Assembly: GCA_002400905.2 (NCBI GenBank)
Contig: NVRQ02000067.1
Span: 1 to 34,423 of the forward strand
Source: Gammaproteobacteria bacterium
Lineage (GTDB): Bacteria > Pseudomonadota > Gammaproteobacteria > GCA-2400775
Direction of reading: 5' to 3'
DNA length: 34,423 bases
A model generated the notes under the pieces. It worked only from the letters and a program-made list of their open reading frames with translations, was not told where the DNA came from and did no database searches. Made by a program: the position numbers and the translations under genes. This document shows, one piece after another, positions 1 through 7,068 of this stretch (position 1 is the first letter of the stretch; every line of letters begins with the position of its first letter).

Positions 1-299
1 GTAAATCGGAAGCTCTTGTTTAACGCAGGCCAATCGAACAGAAGGCCAGCGCTACTTAGTTCTAAATCAAGATCGTGATCGACGCCATTGGTTTCGCCAT
101 TGGTGTCATAGTTTGCGTCGTTATATTCGAGCCTGAGATGGGTGTTTCTGGTTGGCGATTGCGCGACTTGTATCTTGCCATTTAGCGTACCAACGTCAAC
201 ATCAAATGAAGTGTCTGCATAGCTTTGTTGAGAAATGAGTGTTGTCGATGTAGCCAGAATGGTTATGCGTTTATTGTTCGTAAAGGACGTTCCTTTCAA
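1..299 (-). CDS. Secreted, probably outer-membrane beta-barrel protein (3' part missing)
   Basis: The minus-strand frame is open from a TTG at 299 to the window edge, and the C-terminal part lies outside. An in-frame stop lies just upstream of the TTG, so this is essentially the only possible start, and an AAAAGGA-like ribosome site precedes it closely. The N-terminus is a signal peptide: a few basic residues, a hydrophobic run (ITILATSTTLIS) and a likely cleavage after SYA. The mature part alternates polar and hydrophobic residues (DVDVG, LRLEY, DLDLELSSAGLLFDW), as in beta strands. The DLDLELSSAGLLFDW segment resembles a recurrent pattern in uncharacterised gammaproteobacterial outer-membrane proteins, but I cannot name the family. 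The role is unknown; the barrel assignment is inference from strand pattern. Confidence 0.6.
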   Translation of the reverse strand, partial: MKGTSFTNNKRITILATSTTLISQQSYADTSFDVDVGTLNGKIQVAQSPTRNTHLRLEYNDANYDTNGETNGVDHDLDLELSSAGLLFDWPALNKSFRF

Positions 300-474
300 G
301 TGTCCTTTTCATCAACTTTAGGCCATCTAAACTATGTGGTGGTTAGCAAGCTGAGTGTATTGAACCGGATAGTGAGCTGGCAGTCTCTAATAGTAGGTGT
401 ATCATTAGTATTGAGGCAGGCTGGACTGCTTGCAGCGTTGTCTCGAGACGTTATTGGCCAGGTGAGGGTGAGTG

Positions 475-792
475 ATGAATAAGCGAATTTTTATAGCAGC
501 AATGTTGGTGTGCTTGCTGACGATGTCGGTATCCTATGCTGGTAGCCAAAGTCGCTATTCTCGTTACGGAGACAATGTCTTTATCAAAAATGGTTCGGGT
601 GAAGCGATGGTATTAGATGCTTTACTACTTCGTCCCGTTGGTTTGGTAACGGTGATTATTGGTGGTGCGGCGTTTGTGGTGTCTCTGCCGTTCAGCGTAT
701 TGGGTGGTAATGTCGGCGAAGCAGCCGATAAGCTAGTCGTTGAGCCAGTGAACTATACGTTTAAGCGTAAGTTGGGTGATATAGAGTTTTAA
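475..792 (+). CDS. Small exported or membrane protein of unknown function
   Basis: This encodes 105 residues. ATG 475 is chosen over the GTG three bases upstream because GAGGG at 464-468 sits 6 nt before it. The N-terminus is a signal peptide (NKRIFIAAMLVCLLTMSVSYA, cleavage near the AYAG). A second hydrophobic glycine-rich stretch (VTVIIGGAAFVVSLPFSVLGG) at roughly residues 58-78 could span the membrane. The tail after it (NVGEAADKLVVEPVNYTF) resembles short conserved gammaproteobacterial hypothetical proteins, sometimes labelled without evidence as multidrug transporter. It is convergent with smpB. No catalytic motif is visible. Confidence 0.7.
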   Translation: MNKRIFIAAMLVCLLTMSVSYAGSQSRYSRYGDNVFIKNGSGEAMVLDALLLRPVGLVTVIIGGAAFVVSLPFSVLGGNVGEAADKLVVEPVNYTFKRKLGDIEF

Positions 793-804
793 TGGGGCAC
801 CGTT

Positions 805-821
805 TGGCTTGAACTAAGCCA
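805..821. terminator. Hairpin between convergent genes, possible terminator
   Basis: TGGCTT at 805-810 pairs with AAGCCA at 816-821 across a 5-nt loop. It lies between the convergent ends of the small membrane gene (792) and smpB (823). There is no clear T run on either side, so termination is only a suggestion from position. Confidence 0.35.
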
Positions 822-822
822 G

Positions 823-1299
823 TTAATGATTCTCTTTCATTAGGCGCTGCTTGCTACGTGCCCAATCACGATCACGTTCAGTCGCACGTTTATCGTGCTG
901 TTTTTTACCTTTGGCTAGTCCAACTTCGATTTTGGCGCGACCATTCTTCCAATACAACGCGGTAGGTACAATGGTATAGCCTTTGCGTTCTACTGAGCCG
1001 ATGAGATGATCTATCTCGGCACTATGAAGTAAGAGTTTACGCGAGCGAGTTGGGTCTGGATTAATATGGGTTGATGCGCTTTGTAATGGCGAGATATGCC
1101 CGTTAAACCAGAAGGCTTCGCCATCTCTGATTACAATGTAGCTTTCCGTCATTTGCGCGCGCCCAGCGCGCATACTTTTGACTTCCCAGCCTTCCAGCAC
1201 AAGCCCAGCTTCAAAGCGTTCTTCAATAAAGTATTCGTGCCGTGACTTCTTATTGAGCGCGATGGTGTTGTCTGATACTTTTTTCTTGTTTTTAGCCAT
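823..1299 (-). CDS. smpB: SsrA-binding protein SmpB
   Basis: SmpB binds tmRNA and delivers it to stalled ribosomes for trans-translation. The protein is 158 residues, the usual length. It shows the family hallmarks: a basic N-terminus (MAKNKKK), [27 protein letters not shown], the central GHISPL, and a C-terminal tail rich in K and R ([16 protein letters not shown]) that enters the ribosomal A site. The ATG at 1299 matches the family N-terminus. The frame stays open to a TTG at 1350, but those 17 residues do not look like SmpB. No Shine-Dalgarno precedes the ATG; instead a perfect TATAAT lies 6 nt upstream. The gene is divergent from the NSS transporter. No ssrA gene was seen nearby. Confidence 0.97.
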   Translation of the reverse strand: MAKNKKKVSDNTIALNKKSRHEYFIEERFEAGLVLEGWEVKSMRAGRAQMTESYIVIRDGEAFWFNGHISPLQSASTHINPDPTRSRKLLLHSAEIDHLIGSVERKGYTIVPTALYWKNGRAKIEVGLAKGKKQHDKRATERDRDWARSKQRLMKENH

Positions 1300-1305
1300 G
1301 GCGTG

Positions 1306-1311
1306 ATTATA
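1306..1311 (-). promoter_or_regulatory. Perfect -10 box (TATAAT) abutting the smpB start codon
   Basis: On the minus strand TATAAT occupies 1311-1306, only 6 nt before the smpB ATG (1299-1297). If used, transcription would begin at or beside the A of the ATG and give a leaderless mRNA. The -35 region is poor (about GTGCTA at an 18-bp spacer), and no ribosome site separates the box from the start codon. Confidence 0.45.
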
Positions 1312-1452
1312 CAAGCTTAGGGGTGGTTCTAGCACCGATAATGTCTGCAAATGCTTGTATTAGATAGAAAAATCCCAGACAATTACCATTAAATACGATG
1401 ATAATCTGATTAAATTTACGCGTGTACGTAGGTCTAGACTACTCAAATCACT

Positions 1453-2817
1453 ATGGCAGACAACGACAGAACATCACTTCATGGGCTTTGGACCTCGCGC
1501 TGGGCCTTTATTATGGCGGCGACGGGCTCAGCTGTTGGTCTCGGTAATATCTGGAAGTTCCCCTACATCACTGGCGAGAATGGCGGTGGTGCCTTTGTAT
1601 TAATTTATCTTTTATGTATTTTTCTCATGGGTGTGCCGATAATGATGGCCGAAGTCATGTTGGGTCGTCGCGGTCGCCGTAACCCAGTTGATAGCATGAG
1701 GCATCTTGCTGAGGAGACTGGGCACTCTCAGCTTTGGCGCTTTCTCGGCTGGATGGGCGTTACCGCTGGCTTTTTTATCCTGTCTTACTATAGCGTCATT
1801 GCCGGTTGGGCTATCAGCTATGTGTTTACTACTGGCTCAGGTACGTTTTCTGGTGCCGATGCAGCGTTAGTTGAACAGCACTTCGATACGCTAACTCAAT
1901 CACCGCTTACACTAATATTGTGGCATAGCCTCTTCATGCTGATTACTATGATAGTGGTTGCCCATGGTATAGAAGGTGGCATAGAAAAGGCGGTGCGTTT
2001 TTTAATTCCGGCTTTGTTTGTTTTACTGATAGTGATGGTTTTGTATGCCATGACCACCAGCGGTTTTGCTGAGGGTTTACGTTTTATGTTTTCGCCTGAT
2101 TTTTCTAAAATCTCAACAGAAGGTGTGCTTAAAGCAATGGGGCAGGCCTTTTTTACTTTAAGTATTGGTATGGGCGCTATTATGGTTTATGGCGCGTACT
2201 TGCCGAAAGAAACGTCTATAGCGCAAACGTCATTTATTATTGCTTTTGCTGATACCTCGGTAGCCGTATTAGCAGGCGTGGCAATTTTTCCAATTGTTTT
2301 TTCAAATGGATTAGAAGCAGGTTCCGGCCCGGGTTTAATTTTTGTGACATTGCCTTTGGCCTTTGGCAATATGGCTTTCGGTACCTTTTTTGGAACTTTG
2401 TTTTTCATATTGTTGGTGTTTGCAGCGTGGAGTTCGTCGATCAGTTTAATAGAGCCAGCTGTTGCATGGTTAATAGAAAACAAAGGTGTTAGCCGCATAA
2501 AGGCGAGCATCGCTCTAGGGTTGCTGACTTGGGTTTTTGGTCTTGGAACGGTGTTCTCTTTTAATGAATGGTCTGACGTCACTGTATTTGATAAAACGTT
2601 TTTTGATGTATTGGATTATTTAACATCGAATATTATGCTGCCATTAGGTGGTGTGTTAATGGCTATTTTTGCTGGTTGGTTAATGAAGCGAGAAGCATCG
2701 CAAGATGAGCTTGCTTTAGGTCGTGGTGCCTATTTGACTTGGCGCTTTTTAGTTCGCTTTGTGACACCCGTTGCAGTAACGTTGGTATTTCTTAATGCCA
2801 TTGGCGTCTTTTCGTGA
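1453..2817 (+). CDS. Sodium-dependent transporter, NSS (SNF) family
   Basis: This is an inner-membrane, Na+-coupled symporter of the neurotransmitter:sodium symporter family, whose bacterial members usually carry amino acids. The 454 residues contain about 11-12 hydrophobic segments. The first helix carries the family signature GSAVGLGNIWKFPY (about residues 26-39) followed by ENGGGAF, which forms the sodium and substrate site. A later FAAWSSSISLIEP region corresponds to the conserved serine-rich stretch of helix 8. Substrate cannot be predicted. The ATG at 1453 lacks an obvious ribosome site. The stop abuts the ratA start, so ratA and rnfH are probably co-transcribed with it. It sits between smpB and ratA, which are closer neighbours in many relatives. 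Confidence 0.93.
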   Translation: MADNDRTSLHGLWTSRWAFIMAATGSAVGLGNIWKFPYITGENGGGAFVLIYLLCIFLMGVPIMMAEVMLGRRGRRNPVDSMRHLAEETGHSQLWRFLGWMGVTAGFFILSYYSVIAGWAISYVFTTGSGTFSGADAALVEQHFDTLTQSPLTLILWHSLFMLITMIVVAHGIEGGIEKAVRFLIPALFVLLIVMVLYAMTTSGFAEGLRFMFSPDFSKISTEGVLKAMGQAFFTLSIGMGAIMVYGAYLPKETSIAQTSFIIAFADTSVAVLAGVAIFPIVFSNGLEAGSGPGLIFVTLPLAFGNMAFGTFFGTLFFILLVFAAWSSSISLIEPAVAWLIENKGVSRIKASIALGLLTWVFGLGTVFSFNEWSDVTVFDKTFFDVLDYLTSNIMLPLGGVLMAIFAGWLMKREASQDELALGRGAYLTWRFLVRFVTPVAVTLVFLNAIGVFS

Positions 2818-3318
2818 GTGAGTTTAACTGTGCCAAAAATTAGCCGTAGTGCACTGGTCCCTTACAGTGCGCAAGTCATGTTTGGCTTGGTGGATGATAT
2901 AAAGTCTTATCCGGAGTTTTTGCCTTGGTGTGCCAGCAGTAAAGAACTCGCTCGTGATGAGCTGGGGGTTCGTGGTCAAATCGAGTTACGTAAAGGTAAA
3001 GTACATAAGTCGTTTACCACGCAGAATAGTAATGATCCTGGTGCAAGCATCATTATGCGGCTTGTTGAAGGGCCCTTTAAGCAGCTTGAAGGTGTTTGGT
3101 CCTTTCAGGCCTTGAATAAGAGTGCTAACAATAATGTGGCCTCAGGGTGCCATCTGTCCTCGGGGAGTAAGGTATCACTTGATTTGGAATATGAATTTTC
3201 TAATATGCTATTAAAAATGACAGTGGGACCGGTTTTTCAGCAAATTGCTGATAAATTAGTTGATGCCTTTTGCCAGCGTGCGAATGAGGTGTATGGCGAA
3301 AATGCTAATAAACTATGA
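2818..3318 (+). CDS. ratA: RatA-type START-like/coenzyme Q-binding protein (COQ10 family)
   Basis: This belongs to the polyketide cyclase/COQ10 START-like fold family. The E. coli member RatA was described as a ribosome-association inhibitor toxin, while the mitochondrial relative COQ10 binds ubiquinone; which role holds here is open. The sequence shows the conserved opening PKISRSALVPYSAQVMFGLVDDIKSYPEF and WC, then RKGKVHKSFTTQN and the strand region KVSLDLEYEFSN. GTG 2818 follows the transporter stop directly (TGAGTG). A second GTG at 2830 gives MPKISRS, closer to the usual family start, with GAGTGAG 7 nt upstream, and may be the real one. It is followed by rnfH, as in many gammaproteobacteria. 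Confidence 0.9.
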   Translation: MSLTVPKISRSALVPYSAQVMFGLVDDIKSYPEFLPWCASSKELARDELGVRGQIELRKGKVHKSFTTQNSNDPGASIIMRLVEGPFKQLEGVWSFQALNKSANNNVASGCHLSSGSKVSLDLEYEFSNMLLKMTVGPVFQQIADKLVDAFCQRANEVYGENANKL

Positions 3319-3345
3319 TAATTATTTATGAAATGATCAGTAATA

Positions 3346-3633
3346 ATGATAAGTGAAACGATGGATATAGAAGTGGCCTACGCTACGTTAGAAGAGCAGC
3401 TTATTCTCAAACAGAGTATTGCTGTCGACGCAACGATTGAGACAGCATTGCTGGAATCGGGATTGCTTGAACGTTTTCCTGACATTGATTTGTCGGTCAA
3501 TAAAGTGGGTGTTTTCGGCAAGCTTTGTAAGCTTAATACGGGATTACGCCCTGGTGATCGTATCGAGGTCTATCGTAAATTGGTTGCGGATCCGAAAGAA
3601 GCACGACGTAAGCGCGCAAGTGAGTCAAAGTAG
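3346..3633 (+). CDS. rnfH: RnfH/RatB family protein (UPF0125, ubiquitin-like fold)
   Basis: This small 95-residue protein belongs to a family paired with RatA (RatB) and named RnfH from some electron-transport operons; its molecular role is not settled. Visible family features are IEVAYATLEEQ near the start, ESGLLERFPDIDLSVNKVGVFGK in the middle, and the conserved ending GDRIEVYRKLVADPKEARRKRA. A second in-frame ATG at 3361 (MDIEVAYA) matches the family start better than 3346, and neither has a strong ribosome site. It lies 27 nt after ratA on the same strand and converges on bamE. Confidence 0.92.
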   Translation: MISETMDIEVAYATLEEQLILKQSIAVDATIETALLESGLLERFPDIDLSVNKVGVFGKLCKLNTGLRPGDRIEVYRKLVADPKEARRKRASESK

Positions 3634-3682
3634 ATTCACTATTGAGTCTGACGGAGTACTCGCTTGTGGCCGAAAATTAAGG

Positions 3683-4045
3683 CTATGAGATTTTAACAGT
3701 GTCGTTATTCGTTTCTTCATCTAACGGCTTTGGCCGACGCTGAGGGATATCAGTATCGAAATGAATTAAGTGATCACCTTCGAAAAACAATATTAATTGG
3801 TATAGGTCGGCGAGCTTATTGGCGGGTTTAAAATAATAGACATAATCCCAGCGATCTTGGCGAAACGGATCTTGCACAAGTGGCGTGCCGAGTAAGCGCA
3901 GTACTTGTTGTCGACGCATGCCGACATGAAGCTTTTCTAGTTGTTCATCCTCAATGATATTGCCTTGTTGAATATCAATCTTATGGATAGAGCAGGCAGA
4001 GAATGATAAGAGCAGGGTGAAAATAAGTAGGCTGCGGGTTAGCAT
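3683..4045 (-). CDS. bamE: Outer-membrane assembly lipoprotein BamE (SmpA/OmlA)
   Basis: BamE is a lipoprotein subunit of the BAM complex that inserts beta-barrel proteins into the outer membrane. The 120-residue product has a signal peptide ending in FSAC, so lipidation is expected on Cys18; phenylalanine at -3 is less usual than leucine. The SmpA/OmlA domain follows: QGNIIEDEQLEKLHVGMRRQQVLRLLGTP, then a tyrosine-rich strand pair (DRWDYVYYF) and LILFFEGDHL. The C-terminal tail is short and polar. It is divergent from fur (165 bp between the start codons) and convergent with rnfH, matching the bamE-fur arrangement in many gammaproteobacteria. No clear Shine-Dalgarno precedes the ATG. Confidence 0.95.
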   Translation of the reverse strand: MLTRSLLIFTLLLSFSACSIHKIDIQQGNIIEDEQLEKLHVGMRRQQVLRLLGTPLVQDPFRQDRWDYVYYFKPANKLADLYQLILFFEGDHLIHFDTDIPQRRPKPLDEETNNDTVKIS

Positions 4046-4210
4046 AGCGATAATAATTGATTCTCGTTTCTATTTAGGTTTTATTGCTCAGTCGAATACA
4101 GTAATATGCTGTCAGGAACAGAGTATCGTAAAGACACAGATGGTAACGCATGTCGGCCTTAGCCAAAAGGGCTGTCTACTCAATACTAATTCGGGATCAC
4201 CAAAAAACCA

Positions 4211-4630
4211 ATGAGTTCTTCAGAATTAAAAAACGCGGGCCTCAAGGCCACATTACCACGCATCAAGATTCTTGAGATTATGCAAAAGAATCGCTCAAAC
4301 CATATGCGCGCGGAAGAAGTCTACCAGATGCTGCGTGAAGACGGCGAAGACGTTGGTTTAGCAACGGTTTATCGTGTTTTAACTCAGTTTGAAGACGCTG
4401 GTTTAGTCATCCGCCATCATTTCGAGGGTGGTCACGCCGTGTTTGAGTTCGACGAGGGCCCTCATCACGATCACCTCGTATGCGTTAAGAGCGGTAAGGT
4501 GATCGAGTTTACCGACCCTATTATTGAAGAGCGGCAGAAGACGATTGCTAAAGAACATGGGTTTAAAATGACGGATCACACATTGATTATTTATGGTGTG
4601 TCAGCAGAGCATCAAAAACCAGAAGATTAA
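4211..4630 (+). CDS. fur: Ferric uptake regulator Fur
   Basis: Fur is the iron-responsive repressor that binds Fur boxes when loaded with Fe2+. The 139-residue protein has the N-terminal winged helix (KNAGLKATLPRIKILEIM and the recognition helix GLATVYRVLTQFEDAGLV) and a C-terminal metal-binding and dimerisation domain. Metal ligands are kept: His31, Glu79, the HHDH at 85-88, and His123. The structural zinc CXXC motif of E. coli Fur is not: Cys91 remains but its partner is Ser94, and the second pair is absent (YGVSAEHQ). Pseudomonas Fur also lacks these cysteines, so function is still expected. The ribosome site is weak. It faces bamE divergently and recN convergently. Confidence 0.96.
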   Translation: MSSSELKNAGLKATLPRIKILEIMQKNRSNHMRAEEVYQMLREDGEDVGLATVYRVLTQFEDAGLVIRHHFEGGHAVFEFDEGPHHDHLVCVKSGKVIEFTDPIIEERQKTIAKEHGFKMTDHTLIIYGVSAEHQKPED

Positions 4631-4700
4631 GATTGCTGGTTATAAGTTGGTTTTCTTTCTTATGAATGGCTCTTAACTAATTGATTAATAGTATTTTTAT

Positions 4701-4715
4701 TGATAATTATTAAGA
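4701..4715 (+). promoter_or_regulatory. Fur-box-like operator
   Basis: TGATAATTATTAAGA matches 12 of 14 defined positions of the 7-1-7 Fur consensus (TGATAAT-N-ATTATCA); the left half is perfect. It lies 70 bp after the fur stop and just upstream of the PepSY-type fragment, a family commonly found in iron-siderophore loci. The surroundings are very AT-rich, which raises the chance of a fortuitous match. Confidence 0.5.
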
Positions 4716-4760
4716 TAAATTTAATACCCTTTACCTTCAAAGTGGTCAGCACCTTCAGAA

Positions 4761-4967
4761 TTGGTGAATCCACATCAGCCAGCGATTACCAAACACAATA
4801 TGAGTAATGAAATTAGCTGGGAACGCATGCTGCTTGATCTACATAGTGGTCGTGTCTTTGGACGCTATGGCATCTATGTAATGGACTTTGCGGCGATCGG
4901 TTTATTAGTGCTTTCTTGTACGGGTTTATGGATCTGGCTACGTCACAGTTCGATTTTACGACGGTAG
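4761..4967 (+). pseudogene. C-terminal fragment of a PepSY-associated transmembrane protein
   Basis: The frame is open from 4725, with starts at TTG 4761 or ATG 4800, and gives at most about 68-80 residues. The region SWERMLLDLHSGRVFGRYG, then a single membrane helix (MDFAAIGLLVLSCTGLWIWL) and a short basic tail, matches the C-terminal end of PepSY-associated TM proteins. These are normally around 180 residues or more, with another helix and a periplasmic domain upstream. That upstream part is absent; the preceding DNA is AT-rich and noncoding. No ribosome site supports either start. I read it as a truncated remnant, though a short functional one-helix protein cannot be excluded. The family often sits with siderophore uptake genes, and the Fur-box-like site at 4701 fits that origin. 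Confidence 0.55.
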
Positions 4968-4993
4968 TATTTTTTATTGCGTATGTGATTATT

Positions 4994-5097
4994 GTAGCCT
5001 GAATGAAGCGTAGCGGAATCCAGGTTAAGTAATTAAGCCTCTCTCTTGAGTGTTCGAAGAACTGTTCCCGGATTACGCTACGCTTCTTCCGGGCTAC
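4994..5097. repeat. Inverted-repeat element with 31-nt arms
   Basis: Two arms, 4994-5024 and 5067-5097, are inverted copies matching at 26 of 31 positions. Each outer end reads GTAGCC and the shared interior is GAAGCGTAGCG. The 42-nt centre is not complementary. Arms of this kind (GTAGCCCGGATGAAGCG...AATCCGGG) are, from memory, common dispersed intergenic repeats in gammaproteobacteria. No coding capacity is seen. Confidence 0.7.
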
Positions 5098-5131
5098 GTA
5101 GCGTGGGATTTTTTCGTATCAAAAGTAATTC

Positions 5132-5165
5132 TTCAAGAAACGAGCAAGTATATTTTTCAAGAAAC
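5132..5165. repeat. Two direct copies of TTCAAGAAAC
   Basis: TTCAAGAAAC occurs at 5132-5141 and again at 5156-5165, 24 bp start to start, upstream of the hairpin at 5191 and of the secreted-protein gene at 5261. Paired identical sites at this distance could be regulator half-sites, but nothing else supports that. Confidence 0.4.
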
Positions 5166-5190
5166 ATTCGCCTATTGCCGCCATATTATT

Positions 5191-5229
5191 AATAGCCATA
5201 AATAACGTGTAACGTTTTTTATGGCTATT
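5191..5229. promoter_or_regulatory. Long near-perfect hairpin upstream of the secreted-protein gene
   Basis: Two 18-nt arms (5191-5208 and 5212-5229) are complementary at 17 of 18 positions around the 3-nt loop GTA. The outer part reads AATAGCCATAAA and its inverse. The structure ends 31 nt before the TTG start at 5261. It is not followed by a T run, although a T6 lies inside the right arm. It could be an operator palindrome, an mRNA leader hairpin or a terminator. Confidence 0.6.
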
Positions 5230-5260
5230 TCAATATGTATTGAATGAGAGGGTATGTGTC

Positions 5261-5827
5261 TTGAGAAATTTAATTATATTGATACTTTTTTCCCCTTCGA
5301 TTGTCTACGGAGCGTCTACATCTATTCAAAACATAGACTACAGGCCCCTTCTGATACAGTCCGCTTCTGGTGCAGCGTATTCTGAATGCGAAAATCAATC
5401 CATTTCATTTTATACAAATGCGGTAGAAGATTTAATCACTAAAGGGAAAAGCCGAGATGAGATAACCGATGATGACCTCTATAAATTACGTAAGGAAAGA
5501 ACCCGATTTGAGCTCAACTGTATAAAGAGAACGCTCGATAGTAATAAATATAAAAATGAAATTTGGGTGAAGGCGCATTGCAAGGTGTATTATCTGGATA
5601 GGTATTCAAGTTTAGAAGAGTACGTTGCAGGGATGAGGTCGGCATTTATTAGATTAGATGGGGATCGTAAGATATTTGATATTCAGTTAGTGCAAAAGTT
5701 TGTTGAGGACGTGGACTTAAATGATGAAGTGAAGTTTGGCGAGTGTATTCGTGGTATAGAAAGGACTTTTCATGATTGGGTAGATCAGCTTAAAGCTGAG
5801 GAACCTGGATTATTTGTAACAAAATGA
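5261..5827 (+). CDS. Unrecognised secreted protein with four cysteines
   Basis: I do not recognise this protein. TTG 5261 is chosen because GAGAGGG at 5246-5252 sits 8 nt upstream and the product then starts with a clean signal peptide (RNLIILILFSPSIVYGA); the longer TTG at 5240 has no ribosome site. The mature part of about 170 residues is polar and mostly helical in character. It has exactly four cysteines (residues 43, 87, 107 and 162 from this start), an even number that suits two disulfides in the periplasm. There is no lipobox and no later membrane helix. The gene is more AT-rich than its neighbours and stands alone between repeats, fitting an acquired gene. Confidence 0.7.
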   Translation: MRNLIILILFSPSIVYGASTSIQNIDYRPLLIQSASGAAYSECENQSISFYTNAVEDLITKGKSRDEITDDDLYKLRKERTRFELNCIKRTLDSNKYKNEIWVKAHCKVYYLDRYSSLEEYVAGMRSAFIRLDGDRKIFDIQLVQKFVEDVDLNDEVKFGECIRGIERTFHDWVDQLKAEEPGLFVTK

Positions 5828-5885
5828 ACCCATAGAAATATGATGTATTGGTTTTTTCGAAGGCAATAGTGAAATCTTGTTCCGT

Positions 5886-5969
5886 CTAGTGCACCGAACT
5901 AGTAGCACCACGCGAAATTAAATCCTGCGCATTCTTTCGAGCGCTATCCTTGACTTCTGTGCCCGCAAT
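5886..5969 (-). pseudogene. Decayed second copy of the recN 3' end
   Basis: Read on the minus strand, 28 codons including the stop align without gaps to the last 28 codons of the intact recN gene (7815-7898): AGTEVKDSARKNAQDLIS against AGTEITDSARENAQDLIS, then RGATSSVH against RGAASSVH. About three quarters of the bases match. Most differences are silent third positions (11 silent codons including the stop, 5 replacements), so both copies evolved under coding constraint before this one lost its gene body. Upstream of the fragment (5970 to about 6005) the similarity breaks up, with a possible short insertion before a weak match to the preceding recN codons. The copies are in the same orientation, 1929 bp apart. 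Confidence 0.85.
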
Positions 5970-6060
5970 AACTAAAAGGCGTTGCGCCGCATGGCAATAA
6001 TCTAAACTTTAAAACATTTGATGCAACGTGCTACGCTTGTTGCCTACGTGCTCTGACTTG

Positions 6061-7053
6061 TCAGTGTGAGGAAGGGCAGCGCACGGGCTGACAGTCGCTG
6101 CCGACTTTATTCTCGTCTGAATTGATTTCATCGAGTAACTGGCGAAACGCTACGTTGTCCGGCGTGAGTTCAATTGCGCACTCAACAGCTTCTCGGGCCT
6201 CGATAGCACAGTGCTGCTGCGCCAGTACATGGCCCAAATTATTCCACGCTTCCGCAGCTTTCGGGTGATATTTTAAGGTCTGATGAAATGCTTGCTCGGC
6301 GCTCATCCAGTCACCATTGTTCGCCGCGAAATTACCGCGCGCCATCGTTGATAATAAGTCTTCTGGCCAGCGTTGCGCAGCAGCCTGATAACTTTTAAGT
6401 GCAGCATTCTTGTGGCCAGTTTGTTCCAGGGCCAGTGCGCTTTTCAGATAAGGTAATGGTTTTGCCGTTTTCGGAATTTCACCCGCTGGCATATAGACCA
6501 CAGCCCAGCGCTTAGAGCGTGCCCAAGTGGTATCGAAGTTAGCGATAGTGGTTCGCCATTCTTTGGTAGCGCCTGAGCGCAAGATGATTTGATTGGCGTC
6601 GAGGTCGTATCCCACCACCACAGCATAATGCCAGCGTGGTAGCCAAGATAAGCCAAGGTTTTGCATCACCAGTGTTGGATGACCGGCGGCAACTTCATAG
6701 AACAGTGAATCAAGATTGGGTTCAATAACATAGGCCAGCATATCGTACGAGCGGCCGGCGGCGAGCATTTCAGTTTGTACGCTGCCCTTGCGCTCTGGGA
6801 TATAGACCAGCGGCTTAAGCGTATAGGGAGTGACGGCTACGCCATAATGATTCAATACTGTGGCCAAGGCTGCGGGGCCACATTGATAGCGTTTTTGCGG
6901 ATAAAAGGGGACATCAGCTAATACAATCGCTCGGCCGAGATCCGCGGGTGGTGTTTGTTTAATGTAACCGGCAGGGTGGATGCTGGCGCAGCCGCTGAGC
7001 CCAATTGCCATGATTAGCGCAAGCCCGGCGGCGCGTAGCACCGATGTATTCAA
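6061..7053 (-). CDS. PA2778-type lipoprotein cysteine peptidase (C39-like) with TPR repeats
   Basis: This is a predicted periplasm-facing lipoprotein of 330 residues. The signal peptide ends in LSGC, so Cys22 should be lipidated. A C39-like papain-fold domain follows: Cys58 in YQCGPAALATVLNHYG, His142 in RWHYAVVVGYD, and a following strand ILRSG that would carry the third catalytic position. From about residue 205 to 310 there are TPR-like helical repeats (AAAQRWPEDLLSTMARGNFAANNGDW; AFHQTLKYHPKAAEAWNNLGHVL). C39 domains process double-glycine leaders in peptide export, but PA2778-type proteins have no firmly established substrate that I know of. It lies 15 nt after the PA2779-type gene on the same strand, the usual pairing. 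The pair is visibly more GC-rich than its surroundings. Confidence 0.88.
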   Translation of the reverse strand: MNTSVLRAAGLALIMAIGLSGCASIHPAGYIKQTPPADLGRAIVLADVPFYPQKRYQCGPAALATVLNHYGVAVTPYTLKPLVYIPERKGSVQTEMLAAGRSYDMLAYVIEPNLDSLFYEVAAGHPTLVMQNLGLSWLPRWHYAVVVGYDLDANQIILRSGATKEWRTTIANFDTTWARSKRWAVVYMPAGEIPKTAKPLPYLKSALALEQTGHKNAALKSYQAAAQRWPEDLLSTMARGNFAANNGDWMSAEQAFHQTLKYHPKAAEAWNNLGHVLAQQHCAIEAREAVECAIELTPDNVAFRQLLDEINSDENKVGSDCQPVRCPSSH

Positions 7054-7068
7054 GACTTATCCCAATAC

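Noticed and set aside
225-482. Plus-strand open frame across the divergent region before the small membrane gene.
   Set aside because: It overlaps the signal-peptide region of the minus-strand gene, covers the promoter area and has no family resemblance.
823-1452. An ssrA (tmRNA) gene next to smpB.
   Set aside because: No alanine tRNA-like ends or tag-coding frame were seen around smpB.
2187-2582. 131-codon open frame antisense to the NSS transporter gene.
   Set aside because: It is a by-product of the transporter's codon pattern and shows no domain or ribosome site.
4049-4065. GATAATAATTGATT near the bamE start as a second Fur box.
   Set aside because: Only about 9 of 14 consensus positions match and the right half is poor; the region is AT-rich.
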